DNA of 64,000 nucleotides from NCBI GenBank assembly GCA_045641625.1, contig JAZUHH010000012.1, forward strand, positions 1 to 64,000. Direction: 5' to 3'. The DNA comes from UBA1723 sp045641625 (GTDB lineage Bacteria; Bacteroidota; Bacteroidia; Bacteroidales; Paludibacteraceae). Below the pieces are notes generated by a model. The model was not told the DNA's origin, searched no databases, and worked only from the letters and a program-made list of their open reading frames with translations. Below are positions 1-8,177 of this stretch, piece by piece. Each line of letters starts with the position of its first letter. The first letter of the stretch is position 1. The position numbers and the translations under genes were made by a program.

Positions 1-157
1 CTGGGGCAAGGTCATCGCCAAGTACAAGGGTGCTGACGACGGCTGGGACGGTACCTACAACGGAAACGACCTTCCAAGTACAGACTACTGGTACGAGGTT
101 GTGATCCGAGAGATCGACAAGGTTTACACTGGTCACTTTACGTTGATGAGAAGATAG
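1..157 (+). CDS. C-terminal end of a secreted protein with T9SS type B sorting domain (partial)
   Basis: Only the last 51 residues are in the window, read from base 2 to the TAG at 155-157. The segment has the look of the gliding-motility-associated (type B) T9SS sorting domain: a WDGTYNG motif, then LPSTDYWYEV, then YTGHFTLMR close to the end. In this family the domain directs outer-membrane translocation of a large secreted or surface protein and is removed or anchored afterwards. The function of the missing upstream part is unknown. It is followed at once by a strong terminator, so it is the last gene of its transcript. Confidence 0.8.
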   Translation, partial: WGKVIAKYKGADDGWDGTYNGNDLPSTDYWYEVVIREIDKVYTGHFTLMRR

Positions 158-177
158 TTTCGAATCTTCATATAATT

Positions 178-212
178 AAGAGGAACTCTTGAAAGGGAGT
201 TCCTCTTTTTTT
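178..212 (+). terminator. Intrinsic terminator of the T9SS cargo gene
   Basis: An 11-bp perfect stem (AAGAGGAACTC at 178-188, GAGTTCCTCTT at 197-207) is followed by a T-run. It lies 20 bases after the stop codon. Confidence 0.85.
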
Positions 213-440
213 GTAGTAAGACATTCTTTGCTTCTTCGATCAAAAGCGAACTCGTTCGGTTCCGACAAATACAAATAGTTCCATTCCTTAATTCTAAGAT
301 ATTCCGAAATGTTGGAATTCCTTTGGAAGACTGTACATCTTGAGTTTGGATAAGTTGATTTCTTTGAAATAGAAGGAATTTAGACGTTTTGCAAAATGAA
401 AATTGTTATGTTCTTTTTCTCTAGACATAAATATTTTTTG
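213..440. other. Gene-free AT-rich spacer before ileS
   Basis: No convincing gene. A 61-codon open frame on the minus strand (294-479) has no family resemblance and runs through the ileS promoter, so I do not accept it. Confidence 0.6.
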
Positions 441-448
441 TAACTTTG
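441..448 (+). promoter_or_regulatory. ileS promoter, -7 element TAACTTTG
   Basis: Exact match to the Bacteroidota sigma-ABfr -7 consensus TAnnTTTG. It overlaps the furthest upstream in-frame ATG (446), which argues that translation starts further down at 524. Confidence 0.75.
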
Positions 449-523
449 CCCGAAATTGTGCCGAGTGCATATTTTTCATTTGTTCATTCTATTAAGATAA
501 TAAGAAACAATACATTATACATA

Positions 524-3500
524 ATGGGTAAGAAATTTGCTGAGTATTCGAATTTTAACCTTTCAGACGTTAATAAGGAGGTTTTGAAGGATTGGGATGC
601 AAAAGACCTTTTCCATAAGAGTATCTCTGAAAGAGAGGGTAATCCAACATTCGTGTTTTTTGAAGGTCCACCTTCAGCCAATGGTATGCCTGGTATTCAC
701 CATGTAATGGCTCGTTCGATTAAGGATATTTTCTGCAGATACAAGACCATGAAGGGATTCCATGTTAAGCGTAAAGCTGGATGGGATACTCACGGACTTC
801 CTGTCGAACTTGGTGTTGAGAAGGAGCTAGGTATCACAAAGGAAGATATTGGTAAGAAGATCTCAGTAGATGACTATAACAATGCCTGCCGTACAAATGT
901 GATGAAGTTCACAAAGGAGTGGACAGACCTTACTCACAAGATGGGTTATTGGGTTGACCTTGAGAATCCATACATCACTTACGACAACAAGTATATCGAG
1001 ACTCTTTGGTATCTTTTGAAGGATCTTTACAAGAAGGGCTACCTTTACAAAGGATACACAATTCAGCCATATTCTCCTGCTGCAGGAACAGGTCTTTCTT
1101 CTCACGAGTTGAACCAGCCAGGCTGCTACCGTGATGTTAAGGACACTACTGTGGTTGCTCAGTTCAAGATGTTAGATCCTAAGCCTGAGATGACTCAGCA
1201 CGGAACTCCTTACTTCTTGGCTTGGACAACTACTCCTTGGACTCTTTCTTCAAATACAGCTCTTTGTGTCGGTCCAAAGATTGAGTATGTTGCTGTACAG
1301 AGTTTCAACCCTTATACAGGTGAGCCTGCAACATACGTTTGTGCAAAGGCGTTGCTTAACGCTCACTTCAATCCTAAGGCTGCAGAGGTTGCTTTCGAGG
1401 ATTATAAGGCAGGAGACAAGCTTGTTCCATTCAAGGTTATTGCCGAGTACAAGGGTACTGACCTTGTTGGTATGAAGTATGAGCAGCTTCTTCCTTGGAT
1501 TGCTCCAGAGAACGCTGACCAGGCTTTCCGTGTAATCCCTGGTGACTATGTAACTACAGAGGATGGTACAGGTATCGTTCATATAGCTCCTACTTTCGGT
1601 GCTGATGATGCTAAGGTGGCTAAGGCTGCTGGTATCCCTCCACTTCAGCTGGTTGACAAGAACGGAAACCTTCGTCCATCAGTTGACTTGACAGGTAAGT
1701 TCTATCTTCTTGCTGACCTTGACGACGAGTATGTCAAGACACATATAAATATAGATGAGTACAAGCAGTTCGAAGGTCGTTTCGTGAAGAACGCTTACGA
1801 CAAGAACTTGACTGATAAGGACGAGTCTCTTGATGTTGCTATATGTATGCTTATGAAGGCTACAAACAAGGCATTCAAGATTGAGAAGCATGTCCACAAT
1901 TATCCTCACTGTTGGAGAACAGACAAGCCTGTCCTTTACTATCCACTTGACAGCTGGTTCATCAAGTCAACTGCTGCAAGAGAGAGAATGATAGAGCTTA
2001 ACAAGACTATCCTTTGGAAGCCTGAATCAACAGGTACGGGTCGTTTCGGCAAGTGGCTTGAGAACTTGAACGACTGGAACTTGTCTCGTTCAAGATATTG
2101 GGGTACTCCTCTTCCTATTTGGAGAACTGAGGATGGTGCTGAGGAGAAGTGTATCGGCTCGCTTGAAGAGTTGATGGCTGAAATCGAGAAGTCTGTCAAG
2201 GCAGGTTTCATGAAGTCTAATCCTTGGCCTAACTTCAAGGTTGGTGACTATTCAAAGGAGAACTATGACCCTAAGAATATTGACCTTCACCGTCCATACG
2301 TTGACAATATCATTCTTGTCAGCGAAAGCGGTAAGCCAATGAAGAGAGAGACTGACCTAATTGACGTGTGGTTTGATTCGGGTGCTATGCCTTTCGCACA
2401 GATGCACTATCCATTCGAGAACAAGGATGTTGTTGATAACGGTGAGTTCTATCCTGCTAACTTTATTGCTGAGGGTGTTGACCAGACTCGTGGTTGGTTC
2501 TTTACTCTTCACGCAATTTCTACAATGGTTAAGGATAGTGTGGCATTCAAGGCTGTTATCTCTAACGGACTTGTGTTGGACAAGAACGGTAACAAGATGT
2601 CTAAGCGTCTTGGTAATGCTGTTGACCCATTCGGCGCTATAGAGAAGTACGGTTCAGACCCGCTTCGTTGGTACATGATTACTAACGCATCGCCTTGGGA
2701 TAACCTAAGATTCGATGAGGAGGGTGTTGACGAGGTTAGAAGAAAATTCTTCGGTACACTATATAATACCTACTCGTTCTTCGCTCTATATGCTAATGTA
2801 GATGGTTTCGACTACTCACAGGCAGAGGTGCCAATGAACGAGCGTCAGGAGATTGACCGTTGGATTATCTCTCTACTAAATACTTTGGTTAAGGATGTGG
2901 ATGCGGCATACTCTGACTATGAGCCAACTAAGGCAGGTCGTGCTATCTCTACATTCGTTTGCGATAACTTGTCTAACTGGTATGTTCGTCTTTGCCGTAA
3001 GAGATTCTGGGGTGGAGAGATGACTAAGGACAAACTTTCTGCTTATCAGACACTTTATACTTGTCTCGAGACTGTGTCAAGATTGATGGCTCCAATATCT
3101 CCATTCTATGCTGATAGAGTGTTCCTTGACTTGAACGCTGCTACAGGAAAGGACAAGTGCGAGAGTGTTCACTTGGCTACATTCCCAACTGCTGATGACA
3201 AGTTAATCAACAAGACTCTTGAGGAGAGAATGCAGCTTGCACAGGACATCTCTTCAATGACACTTGCTCTTCGTAAGAAGGAGAACATCAAGGTTCGTCA
3301 GCCGCTTACTCAGATTATGGTTCCTATTCTTGCTGCTAACGAGCAGGAGAATATCGAGGCAGTCAAGGACTTGATTATGAACGAGGTAAATGTCAAGGCT
3401 ATCAACTTTGTAACTGATGCTTCGGGTATCCTTGTCAAGAGAATTAAGCCTGACTTCAAGAAACTTGGACCTAAGTGCGGTAAGAATATGAAGGCTGTAG

Positions 3501-3955
3501 CTCAGATGTTGACTGAGTTCTCTCAGGAGCAGATTGCTGAACTTGAGAAGAACGGTCAGTATTCACTTGATGTTGCTGGCGCTTCAGTGTTGGTCGAGAA
3601 GAGCGATGTAGAGATTCTTTCGGAGGATATTCCAGGATGGTTGGTTGCAAACAACGGACAGATTACTATCGCCCTTGATGTTACTATCACTGACGAGTTG
3701 AAGGAAGAGGGTATTGCCCGTGAGTTCGTCAATCGTATTCAGAATATCCGTAAGTCTTCGGGATTCGAGATTACCGACAAAATCCTTGTCGAGATTGAGA
3801 AGAAGGCTGAGGTTAATGTTGCAGTCGAGCATTTCGCACAGTATATCGCTTCTCAGGTTCTTGCCAACGAGGTGAAACTTGTCGATTCAATAAGCGGTGC
3901 AACTGAACTTGACTTTGACGACTATAAGGTTAATGTAAAGGTTGTTAAGGCCTAG
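524..3955 (+). CDS. ileS: Isoleucyl-tRNA synthetase, type 2, with GIHH signature
   Basis: Charges tRNA-Ile with isoleucine in the cytoplasm (class I synthetase, Rossmann fold). 1143 residues from the ATG at 524; an in-frame ATG at 446 lies inside the promoter and would add 26 unrelated residues. Seen in order: the ANG-containing signature region with GIHH at residues 57-60, the CP1 editing domain with WTTTPWT and GTGIVHIAP, the KMSKR loop at about 691-695, then an anticodon-binding domain and a long C-terminal extension without the CxxC zinc motif of type 1 enzymes. The odd point is the first signature: HxGH is expected, and here the first and third positions are swapped to GxHH. Length, missing zinc domain and GIHH fit the eukaryote-like IleRS2 group, known for mupirocin resistance. 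Codon use (GCT, CGT, AAG) looks like that of a highly expressed gene. Confidence 0.97.
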   Translation: MGKKFAEYSNFNLSDVNKEVLKDWDAKDLFHKSISEREGNPTFVFFEGPPSANGMPGIHHVMARSIKDIFCRYKTMKGFHVKRKAGWDTHGLPVELGVEKELGITKEDIGKKISVDDYNNACRTNVMKFTKEWTDLTHKMGYWVDLENPYITYDNKYIETLWYLLKDLYKKGYLYKGYTIQPYSPAAGTGLSSHELNQPGCYRDVKDTTVVAQFKMLDPKPEMTQHGTPYFLAWTTTPWTLSSNTALCVGPKIEYVAVQSFNPYTGEPATYVCAKALLNAHFNPKAAEVAFEDYKAGDKLVPFKVIAEYKGTDLVGMKYEQLLPWIAPENADQAFRVIPGDYVTTEDGTGIVHIAPTFGADDAKVAKAAGIPPLQLVDKNGNLRPSVDLTGKFYLLADLDDEYVKTHINIDEYKQFEGRFVKNAYDKNLTDKDESLDVAICMLMKATNKAFKIEKHVHNYPHCWRTDKPVLYYPLDSWFIKSTAARERMIELNKTILWKPESTGTGRFGKWLENLNDWNLSRSRYWGTPLPIWRTEDGAEEKCIGSLEELMAEIEKSVKAGFMKSNPWPNFKVGDYSKENYDPKNIDLHRPYVDNIILVSESGKPMKRETDLIDVWFDSGAMPFAQMHYPFENKDVVDNGEFYPANFIAEGVDQTRGWFFTLHAISTMVKDSVAFKAVISNGLVLDKNGNKMSKRLGNAVDPFGAIEKYGSDPLRWYMITNASPWDNLRFDEEGVDEVRRKFFGTLYNTYSFFALYANVDGFDYSQAEVPMNERQEIDRWIISLLNTLVKDVDAAYSDYEPTKAGRAISTFVCDNLSNWYVRLCRKRFWGGEMTKDKLSAYQTLYTCLETVSRLMAPISPFYADRVFLDLNAATGKDKCESVHLATFPTADDKLINKTLEERMQLAQDISSMTLALRKKENIKVRQPLTQIMVPILAANEQENIEAVKDLIMNEVNVKAINFVTDASGILVKRIKPDFKKLGPKCGKNMKAVAQMLTEFSQEQIAELEKNGQYSLDVAGASVLVEKSDVEILSEDIPGWLVANNGQITIALDVTITDELKEEGIAREFVNRIQNIRKSSGFEITDKILVEIEKKAEVNVAVEHFAQYIASQVLANEVKLVDSISGATELDFDDYKVNVKVVKA

Positions 3956-3956
3956 T

Positions 3957-4016
3957 TTCAATTCATAATGCATAATGCATAATTCATAATTAACGTTATG
4001 AGTTATGCATTTTTTG
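3957..4016 (+). terminator. ileS terminator built from the dispersed TTCATAAT/GCAT repeat
   Basis: Just after the ileS stop there is a run of TTCATAATGCATAATGCATAAT-type repeats. Its second part folds into a 15-bp stem (3975-3989 with 3996-4010, one G-U pair) followed by TTTTTTG, so it should work as an intrinsic terminator. The same repeat words occur in several other spacers of this window. Confidence 0.7.
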
Positions 4017-4017
4017 T

Positions 4018-4080
4018 GTTTACCTGTTTATCATTTACCACGGATTTACCTGTTTACTTTGTTTACTTGTTTACTTTGTT
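4018..4080. repeat. Degenerate iterated TTTACCTGTTTACTTG repeat
   Basis: At least five degenerate copies of a TTTAC(C/T)(T)TGTTTAC unit lie between the ileS terminator and the mnmA promoter. The reverse-complement form (AGGTAAACAAGTAAACAGG) appears at 12131-12162 upstream of adk. No coding role is visible. Confidence 0.6.
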
Positions 4081-4100
4081 TGTATTCTACATTTTTTTAT

Positions 4101-4108
4101 TATCTTTG
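4101..4108 (+). promoter_or_regulatory. mnmA promoter, -7 element TATCTTTG
   Basis: Exact TAnnTTTG match 20 bases before the chosen mnmA start. The longer open frame beginning at 4005 would read through this promoter and the repeat, so it is rejected as the start. Confidence 0.7.
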
Positions 4109-4127
4109 CAAGATAAAAACAAAGAAC

Positions 4128-5201
4128 ATGCAGTACTGTTGTCTAATAAGTGGTGGAGTGGACAGCTCTGTCGTTGTGCATCAAATGTGCGAGATGGGGT
4201 TGAAGCCCGACCTTTTCTATATCCAAATTGGTGGTGGCTGCGACGGTTTGAGCGACTGTTCGATGGATGACGACATCGAAATCTCTCAGATGATTGCAAA
4301 GAAGTACGGATTGGAGTTTGATATTGTCAACCTCCATGCCGAGTATTGGAACAAGGTTGTGGGCTATGCCAAAGAGAAGGTTATGCAGGGACTTACTCCT
4401 AATCCCGATGTCATGTGCAACAAGTTCATCAAGTTCGGTATGTTCGAGACTAAGGTCGGACATAACTATGACATCACCGCTACGGGGCACTATGCACGAA
4501 CTGAAAAGGATGAAGAGGGTAGGACTTGGCTTTGCACCGCTCCAGACCCTGTCAAGGACCAGACTGATTTTCTTGCTCAACTTTCTCAGACTCAGCTTGC
4601 TAAGTCAATCTTTCCAATCGGTTCGATGATGAAGGAAGAAGTCCGCAGAATAGCAAAAGAGGCTCGTCTGCCATCTGCCACAAGAAAGGATTCCCAAGGT
4701 ATATGCTTTCTTGGCAAGTTCAAGTACAACGACTTTCTGAAGCATATTATCGGAGAAAAAGAGGGTAAAATCGTAGAGAAGGAGACAGGCAAGATTCTAG
4801 GCAAACACAAAGGTTTCTGGTATCACACTATTGGTCAGCGCAAAGGTCTTGGACTGAGTGGTGGACCTTGGTTCGTTGTAGAGAAAGATATAGAGAATAA
4901 CATCGTATATGCCTCGAAGTCAGACATTAAGGGTGGTATCTTCGGCAACTCGTTCACACTTGCAAACTTCAACCATCTGACATTGAACCAGCATCCTTGG
5001 ATGGCAGGAGAGAAGTACGATGTGATGTTCAAGATTCGCCACACGGAACTAATGTCAAAGGGTTCCTTGTCCTTGGACGATAACGGCAGAATTGTTGTCG
5101 AGAGTGAAACTCCTATTCAGGGCATCGCTGCAGGTCAGTTCGGTGTTATCTACGACAAGTTTGGAAACCGCTGTCACGGTAGCGGGGAAATACTCATTTA
5201 A
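4128..5201 (+). CDS. mnmA: tRNA-specific 2-thiouridylase
   Basis: Catalyses ATP-dependent 2-thiolation of wobble uridine 34 in tRNA-Lys, -Glu and -Gln, using sulfur relayed from IscS or equivalent carriers. 357 residues from the ATG at 4128, normal for the family. Visible are the N-terminal PP-loop SGGVDSSV, the first catalytic cysteine in PNPDVMCNKF (about Cys97), the second cysteine in GICFLG (about Cys193), and the C-terminal beta-barrel region (GLGLSGGPWFV). The open frame extends upstream for 41 codons rich in Phe, Leu and Tyr, but that part is read from repeat sequence. It stands alone between two repeat-containing spacers. Confidence 0.96.
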   Translation: MQYCCLISGGVDSSVVVHQMCEMGLKPDLFYIQIGGGCDGLSDCSMDDDIEISQMIAKKYGLEFDIVNLHAEYWNKVVGYAKEKVMQGLTPNPDVMCNKFIKFGMFETKVGHNYDITATGHYARTEKDEEGRTWLCTAPDPVKDQTDFLAQLSQTQLAKSIFPIGSMMKEEVRRIAKEARLPSATRKDSQGICFLGKFKYNDFLKHIIGEKEGKIVEKETGKILGKHKGFWYHTIGQRKGLGLSGGPWFVVEKDIENNIVYASKSDIKGGIFGNSFTLANFNHLTLNQHPWMAGEKYDVMFKIRHTELMSKGSLSLDDNGRIVVESETPIQGIAAGQFGVIYDKFGNRCHGSGEILI

Positions 5202-5312
5202 TTCATAATTCATAATTGACGACGAACTTCCCAAATAATTCGCACTTAAAAATTTTGGATTTTGCATTTTGCATTGTAAAATTTTTTGCATTATGCATTT
5301 TGAATTGTGTGT
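5200..5312. repeat. Dispersed TTCATAATTCATAATT / GCATTTTGCATT repeat
   Basis: A further copy of the intergenic repeat seen after ileS starts at the mnmA stop and continues as TTTGCATTTTGCATTG and GCATTATGCATTTTGAATTG. Its second half is in frame with the following amidase gene and encodes what reads as a signal peptide. Confidence 0.6.
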
Positions 5313-6499
5313 GTGTGTTTGCCATCGAGAAGGTTACTCCGCTTGAGGGCGAGGGCTTGTGGGCTTTCTATATCCGTAATGGTTTAGACACCAAGGAATT
5401 AAGGGAAGAGTTCTATGCCATAAATCAAGGTAAGTTCAGCAAGGATGGCGGTCTATTGACAGGCGTATATTATAAAATTCCAGAGAAGTGCGAGGTCAAG
5501 GAGACTGTTAACGAGTCAGTCCCACAACCACCTAAACCTGTTGACAAGAAGAAACTTACGAAAGTAACTCCGCTCGAAGGTGAAGGTCTTTGGGCTTTCT
5601 ATAACCGTGTGGGATTGAATACAAGAGGACTAAGAGACCAGTTCGCTGAGATAAATAGCGGTCGCTTCGACAAGAACGGAGGACTGCTCACAGGTGTGTC
5701 TTATTTTCTGCCGGACTCGTCGCTCTATGTTCCAGACGAGACAAAAAAAGAAGTAAAGAAGAAACAGAAGGATGAGGTCACCGAGCCGCTTCTTGGTTCT
5801 GCATACGAGAAGGTCAAGATTACTTCGCACGAACTTGACAGCTGCGTTTTCTATCTTGTTAGTGGTCACGGAGGTCCTGACCCCGGTGCTATCGGTACTG
5901 TAGGTCTTCACGAGATGCACGAGGATGAGTATGCTTACGATGTCATTCTGCGTCTTGGTCGTCAGCTCATGATGTGCGGTGCGACCGTGCATTTCATCAT
6001 ACAGGACAAGAATGACGGTATTCGTGACGATGCATTCCTAAAAGGCAGTAAGACAGAGACTTGTATGGGAAAGAAAATTCCGCTTGACCAACTTTCCCGA
6101 TTAAAGCAGAGAGCCGAGACTATCAACTCGCTCTCTAAATCCTGCAAGGCGAAGTATCAGAGGGCGGTGTTCATTCATCTTGACTCTCGTTCCACTGACA
6201 AGAGAATTGACGTGTTCTTCTACCACAAAAAAGGTAGTTCCAAGGGCAAGCAACTTGCCAAGAATGTGCAGAAGGTATTCAAGAAGAAGTACGACACCCA
6301 TCAACCTACACGCGGCTACGAGGGTACTGTGGCATCACGTGACTTGTATGTCTTGAACAATACTAATGTGCCTTCGCTATTCCTTGAATTGGGAAATATA
6401 CAGAACTCTCAGGACCAGCAGAGATTTGTTAAGAAGGATAACCGTGAGGCTTTGGCTCGTTGGTTGTGTCAGGGAATTGTCAAGGACGCAACGGAATAA
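5216..6499 (+). CDS. N-acetylmuramoyl-L-alanine amidase with two LysM-like repeats
   Basis: Predicted to cleave the amide bond between MurNAc and the stem peptide in the periplasm. Two similar 50-residue repeats (each starting VTPLEGEGLWAFY and ending GGLLTGV.Y) form a LysM-like wall-binding part. Then comes an Amidase_3 domain: zinc ligands in SGHGGPDPGA and in the Glu of MHEDEYAYDV, a His in VFIHLDSR, and the catalytic Glu in FLELGN. The open frame begins right after a TAA with no ATG; possible starts are TTG at 5216, 5255 or 5300, or GTG at 5309 and 5315. The Phe/Leu/Cys-rich stretch before IEKVTP (about residues 15-36 from 5216) looks like a signal peptide but is read from repeat DNA. The domain call is sure; the start is not. 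Confidence 0.88.
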   Translation: MTTNFPNNSHLKILDFAFCIVKFFALCILNCVCVFAIEKVTPLEGEGLWAFYIRNGLDTKELREEFYAINQGKFSKDGGLLTGVYYKIPEKCEVKETVNESVPQPPKPVDKKKLTKVTPLEGEGLWAFYNRVGLNTRGLRDQFAEINSGRFDKNGGLLTGVSYFLPDSSLYVPDETKKEVKKKQKDEVTEPLLGSAYEKVKITSHELDSCVFYLVSGHGGPDPGAIGTVGLHEMHEDEYAYDVILRLGRQLMMCGATVHFIIQDKNDGIRDDAFLKGSKTETCMGKKIPLDQLSRLKQRAETINSLSKSCKAKYQRAVFIHLDSRSTDKRIDVFFYHKKGSSKGKQLAKNVQKVFKKKYDTHQPTRGYEGTVASRDLYVLNNTNVPSLFLELGNIQNSQDQQRFVKKDNREALARWLCQGIVKDATE

Positions 6500-6550
6500 T
6501 TCATAATTAACTCACTTCGTGTCGTAGAACTTCGTTTCATAATTCCGTTT
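6497..6550. repeat. Dispersed repeat: TTCATAATTAACTCACTTCGTGTCG unit
   Basis: The copy begins at the amidase stop codon and holds AACTCACTTCGTGTCGTAGAAC then TTCGTTTCATAATTCCG. Close relatives lie at 11893-11992 and 14071-14107. Confidence 0.65.
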
Positions 6551-6615
6551 GTTAAAAAAATCTAAAAAATGGCGGTTTGTCGGTGTGAACAGGCAAAATT
6601 TCCCCGTAAATGTTT

Positions 6616-6623
6616 TACTTTTG
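6616..6623 (+). promoter_or_regulatory. Promoter, -7 element TACTTTTG
   Basis: Exact TAnnTTTG match 31 bases before the ATG of the secreted TPR protein. Confidence 0.7.
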
Positions 6624-6654
6624 CACCATAGGTTTAACGAAAACAATATAAGAT

Positions 6655-7716
6655 ATGAGAATTTTTCAAACTTTGGTGCTTCTTTTTTTTTCAGCAGCAT
6701 CTTTCGCACAATACAGTGACAGGGAGAGTTTGGGTTGGTATGTGGCAACAGCTTACCCAGAAATCCCTATGGAGGTGGGAGTGAAAACTTATGCCATAAC
6801 TGTTGACGGCCAAAAGCCAAGACAGGGCAGTCCGTTCTATGGATTCGACTTGAAGGCTAAGAAATTCAAGTATGTCAATGACGCAGCGAATGCTGATATT
6901 GTTGCTTCCTTCGAGAATGTAAGGGTAGATGAGCCCATCGAACTGCTAAGCAATATAGAAACAAAGGTCATAAAGACACACGAAAATGGTATAAAAATCA
7001 AAGGTGTGGAGATTGGTGGCAAGGACAAGAAGACGGTTGTAAAAGTCGGAGAAAACTATAGGGCAGTCTGCAACAAGACCGTTTCCTGCGACTTCACTTT
7101 GACTGTTGACGGCAAGGTTGTCCACGAGGAGTCCTTCTCAAAAAAAGCCAAGATAGAAAGTGCCTGGTATCCCAATCCTAATCAGGCGGAGGACAGCTTG
7201 AAGGTCAAGCTTAATTCGATTAACTTGTCTCATTTGGTGCCAGCCGCAAATTCCGTGTCTGCAGAGTTGGTCGGTGACGGTTACATTATCTTTGGAGGTG
7301 TTTCCAAGTACCACTGCTATAAAATCAAATCTACAAAGAAAAATAAGTACGACTACACCGAAATAAATGCAGCTGTAGATAAGATGATGAACGCATTTGC
7401 TCACGTGGAAAACAGTGACTGGAACACTCAGCCGTTCGTGGATGCCTGCGCCGGTATCGTTGATGTTTTCGAGAACGAGTTGAAAAATTCAAACCTTACA
7501 GACAAGAAGGCAAGGGTTAATGACGAAGTGACTTGCGCCTTGAACTACGACATCGCACTATACTACCTGTTCTGCAGGGAATATGGAACAGCCCAACAGT
7601 ACTTCCAAAAGGTGGTTGCCATCAATCCGAAGTTCGGCCGTGCAAAGGTGCTGCTAAACGCAATGCCTAAGTGTCAGAAAGCAAGGGACAAATACGAGCA
7701 GATAATGCACAATTAA
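6655..7716 (+). CDS. Secreted protein of unknown function with C-terminal TPR-like segment
   Basis: 353 residues with a clear signal peptide (MRIFQTLVLLFFSAASFAQ). The middle is beta-rich and I do not recognise a family. The last 60 residues (LYYLFCREYGTAQQYFQKVV then INPKFGRAKVLLN) read as a tetratricopeptide helix pair, which usually means protein binding. It has its own promoter and terminator, so it is a single-gene transcript. Location is likely periplasm or outer membrane; no lipobox and no T9SS sorting domain are seen. Confidence 0.75.
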   Translation: MRIFQTLVLLFFSAASFAQYSDRESLGWYVATAYPEIPMEVGVKTYAITVDGQKPRQGSPFYGFDLKAKKFKYVNDAANADIVASFENVRVDEPIELLSNIETKVIKTHENGIKIKGVEIGGKDKKTVVKVGENYRAVCNKTVSCDFTLTVDGKVVHEESFSKKAKIESAWYPNPNQAEDSLKVKLNSINLSHLVPAANSVSAELVGDGYIIFGGVSKYHCYKIKSTKKNKYDYTEINAAVDKMMNAFAHVENSDWNTQPFVDACAGIVDVFENELKNSNLTDKKARVNDEVTCALNYDIALYYLFCREYGTAQQYFQKVVAINPKFGRAKVLLNAMPKCQKARDKYEQIMHN

Positions 7717-7736
7717 TAGTTTAGAGAGAGAGTATA

Positions 7737-7771
7737 GGCAAGGGTGTGGTGCAATGACATCGCTACCCTTG
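7737..7771 (+). terminator. Intrinsic terminator
   Basis: GCAAGGGT and ACCCTTGT arms are followed by a run of seven T. The inner part of the stem is imperfect. Confidence 0.6.
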
Positions 7772-8134
7772 TTTTTTTATTTACGCCTATCAACTTGCTG
7801 ATGAATTTGTTTTGCGTGATGATCGTAGAAACTTTGTAAAGCGTTTGCTTAATGTATTTCCTTCTGAAAAATGCCATGGTATATATAACTGCGTCAGTAT
7901 TTAGTCTTTATGTGCGTTTGCCGAAGAAACTGTAGATTGCTTTTTCTCTTTTCTTTTGTTTTTCATATAGAAATTCCTTTTGTCGGTTTTCTTTGATCTG
8001 ATTAAGATGTGAATTGTCGAATGCAATTTGTCGATCTTTTAGATCAGATGGTTTTGGACATCTTTCTTTTCGTTATAAAAAGATTGGGGTTGAATTTTGT
8101 TCTCATTTCACTTGCATTTTCAAAATTTCCCATA
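7772..8134. other. Gene-free spacer before glgB
   Basis: About 360 AT-rich bases. I find no open frame with family resemblance, no RNA fold I can name and no copy of the dispersed repeats. A decayed gene cannot be excluded. Confidence 0.5.
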
Positions 8135-8142
8135 TATATTTG
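8135..8142 (+). promoter_or_regulatory. glgB promoter, -7 element TATATTTG
   Basis: Exact TAnnTTTG match about 36 bases before the glgB ATG. Confidence 0.65.
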
Positions 8143-8163
8143 CTAAAAAATAAATTTTATTCG

Positions 8164-8169
8164 AGGAGG
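8164..8169 (+). promoter_or_regulatory. Strong Shine-Dalgarno AGGAGG before glgB
   Basis: A full AGGAGG lies 8 bases before the ATG at 8178. Most other genes in this window have only A/T-rich leaders, as is usual in Bacteroidota, so this ribosome binding site is unusual and fixes the start. Confidence 0.7.
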
Positions 8170-8177
8170 AAAAATAT

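Noticed and set aside
294..479. Minus-strand 61-codon open frame before ileS
   Set aside because: No family likeness, no promoter, overlaps the ileS promoter.
446..523. Upstream ATG that would lengthen IleRS by 26 residues
   Set aside because: It lies within the TAACTTTG promoter element, so it would not be in the transcript.
4018..4080. CRISPR-like array
   Set aside because: Repeat units are under 20 bases, degenerate and without unique spacers; no cas gene in the window.
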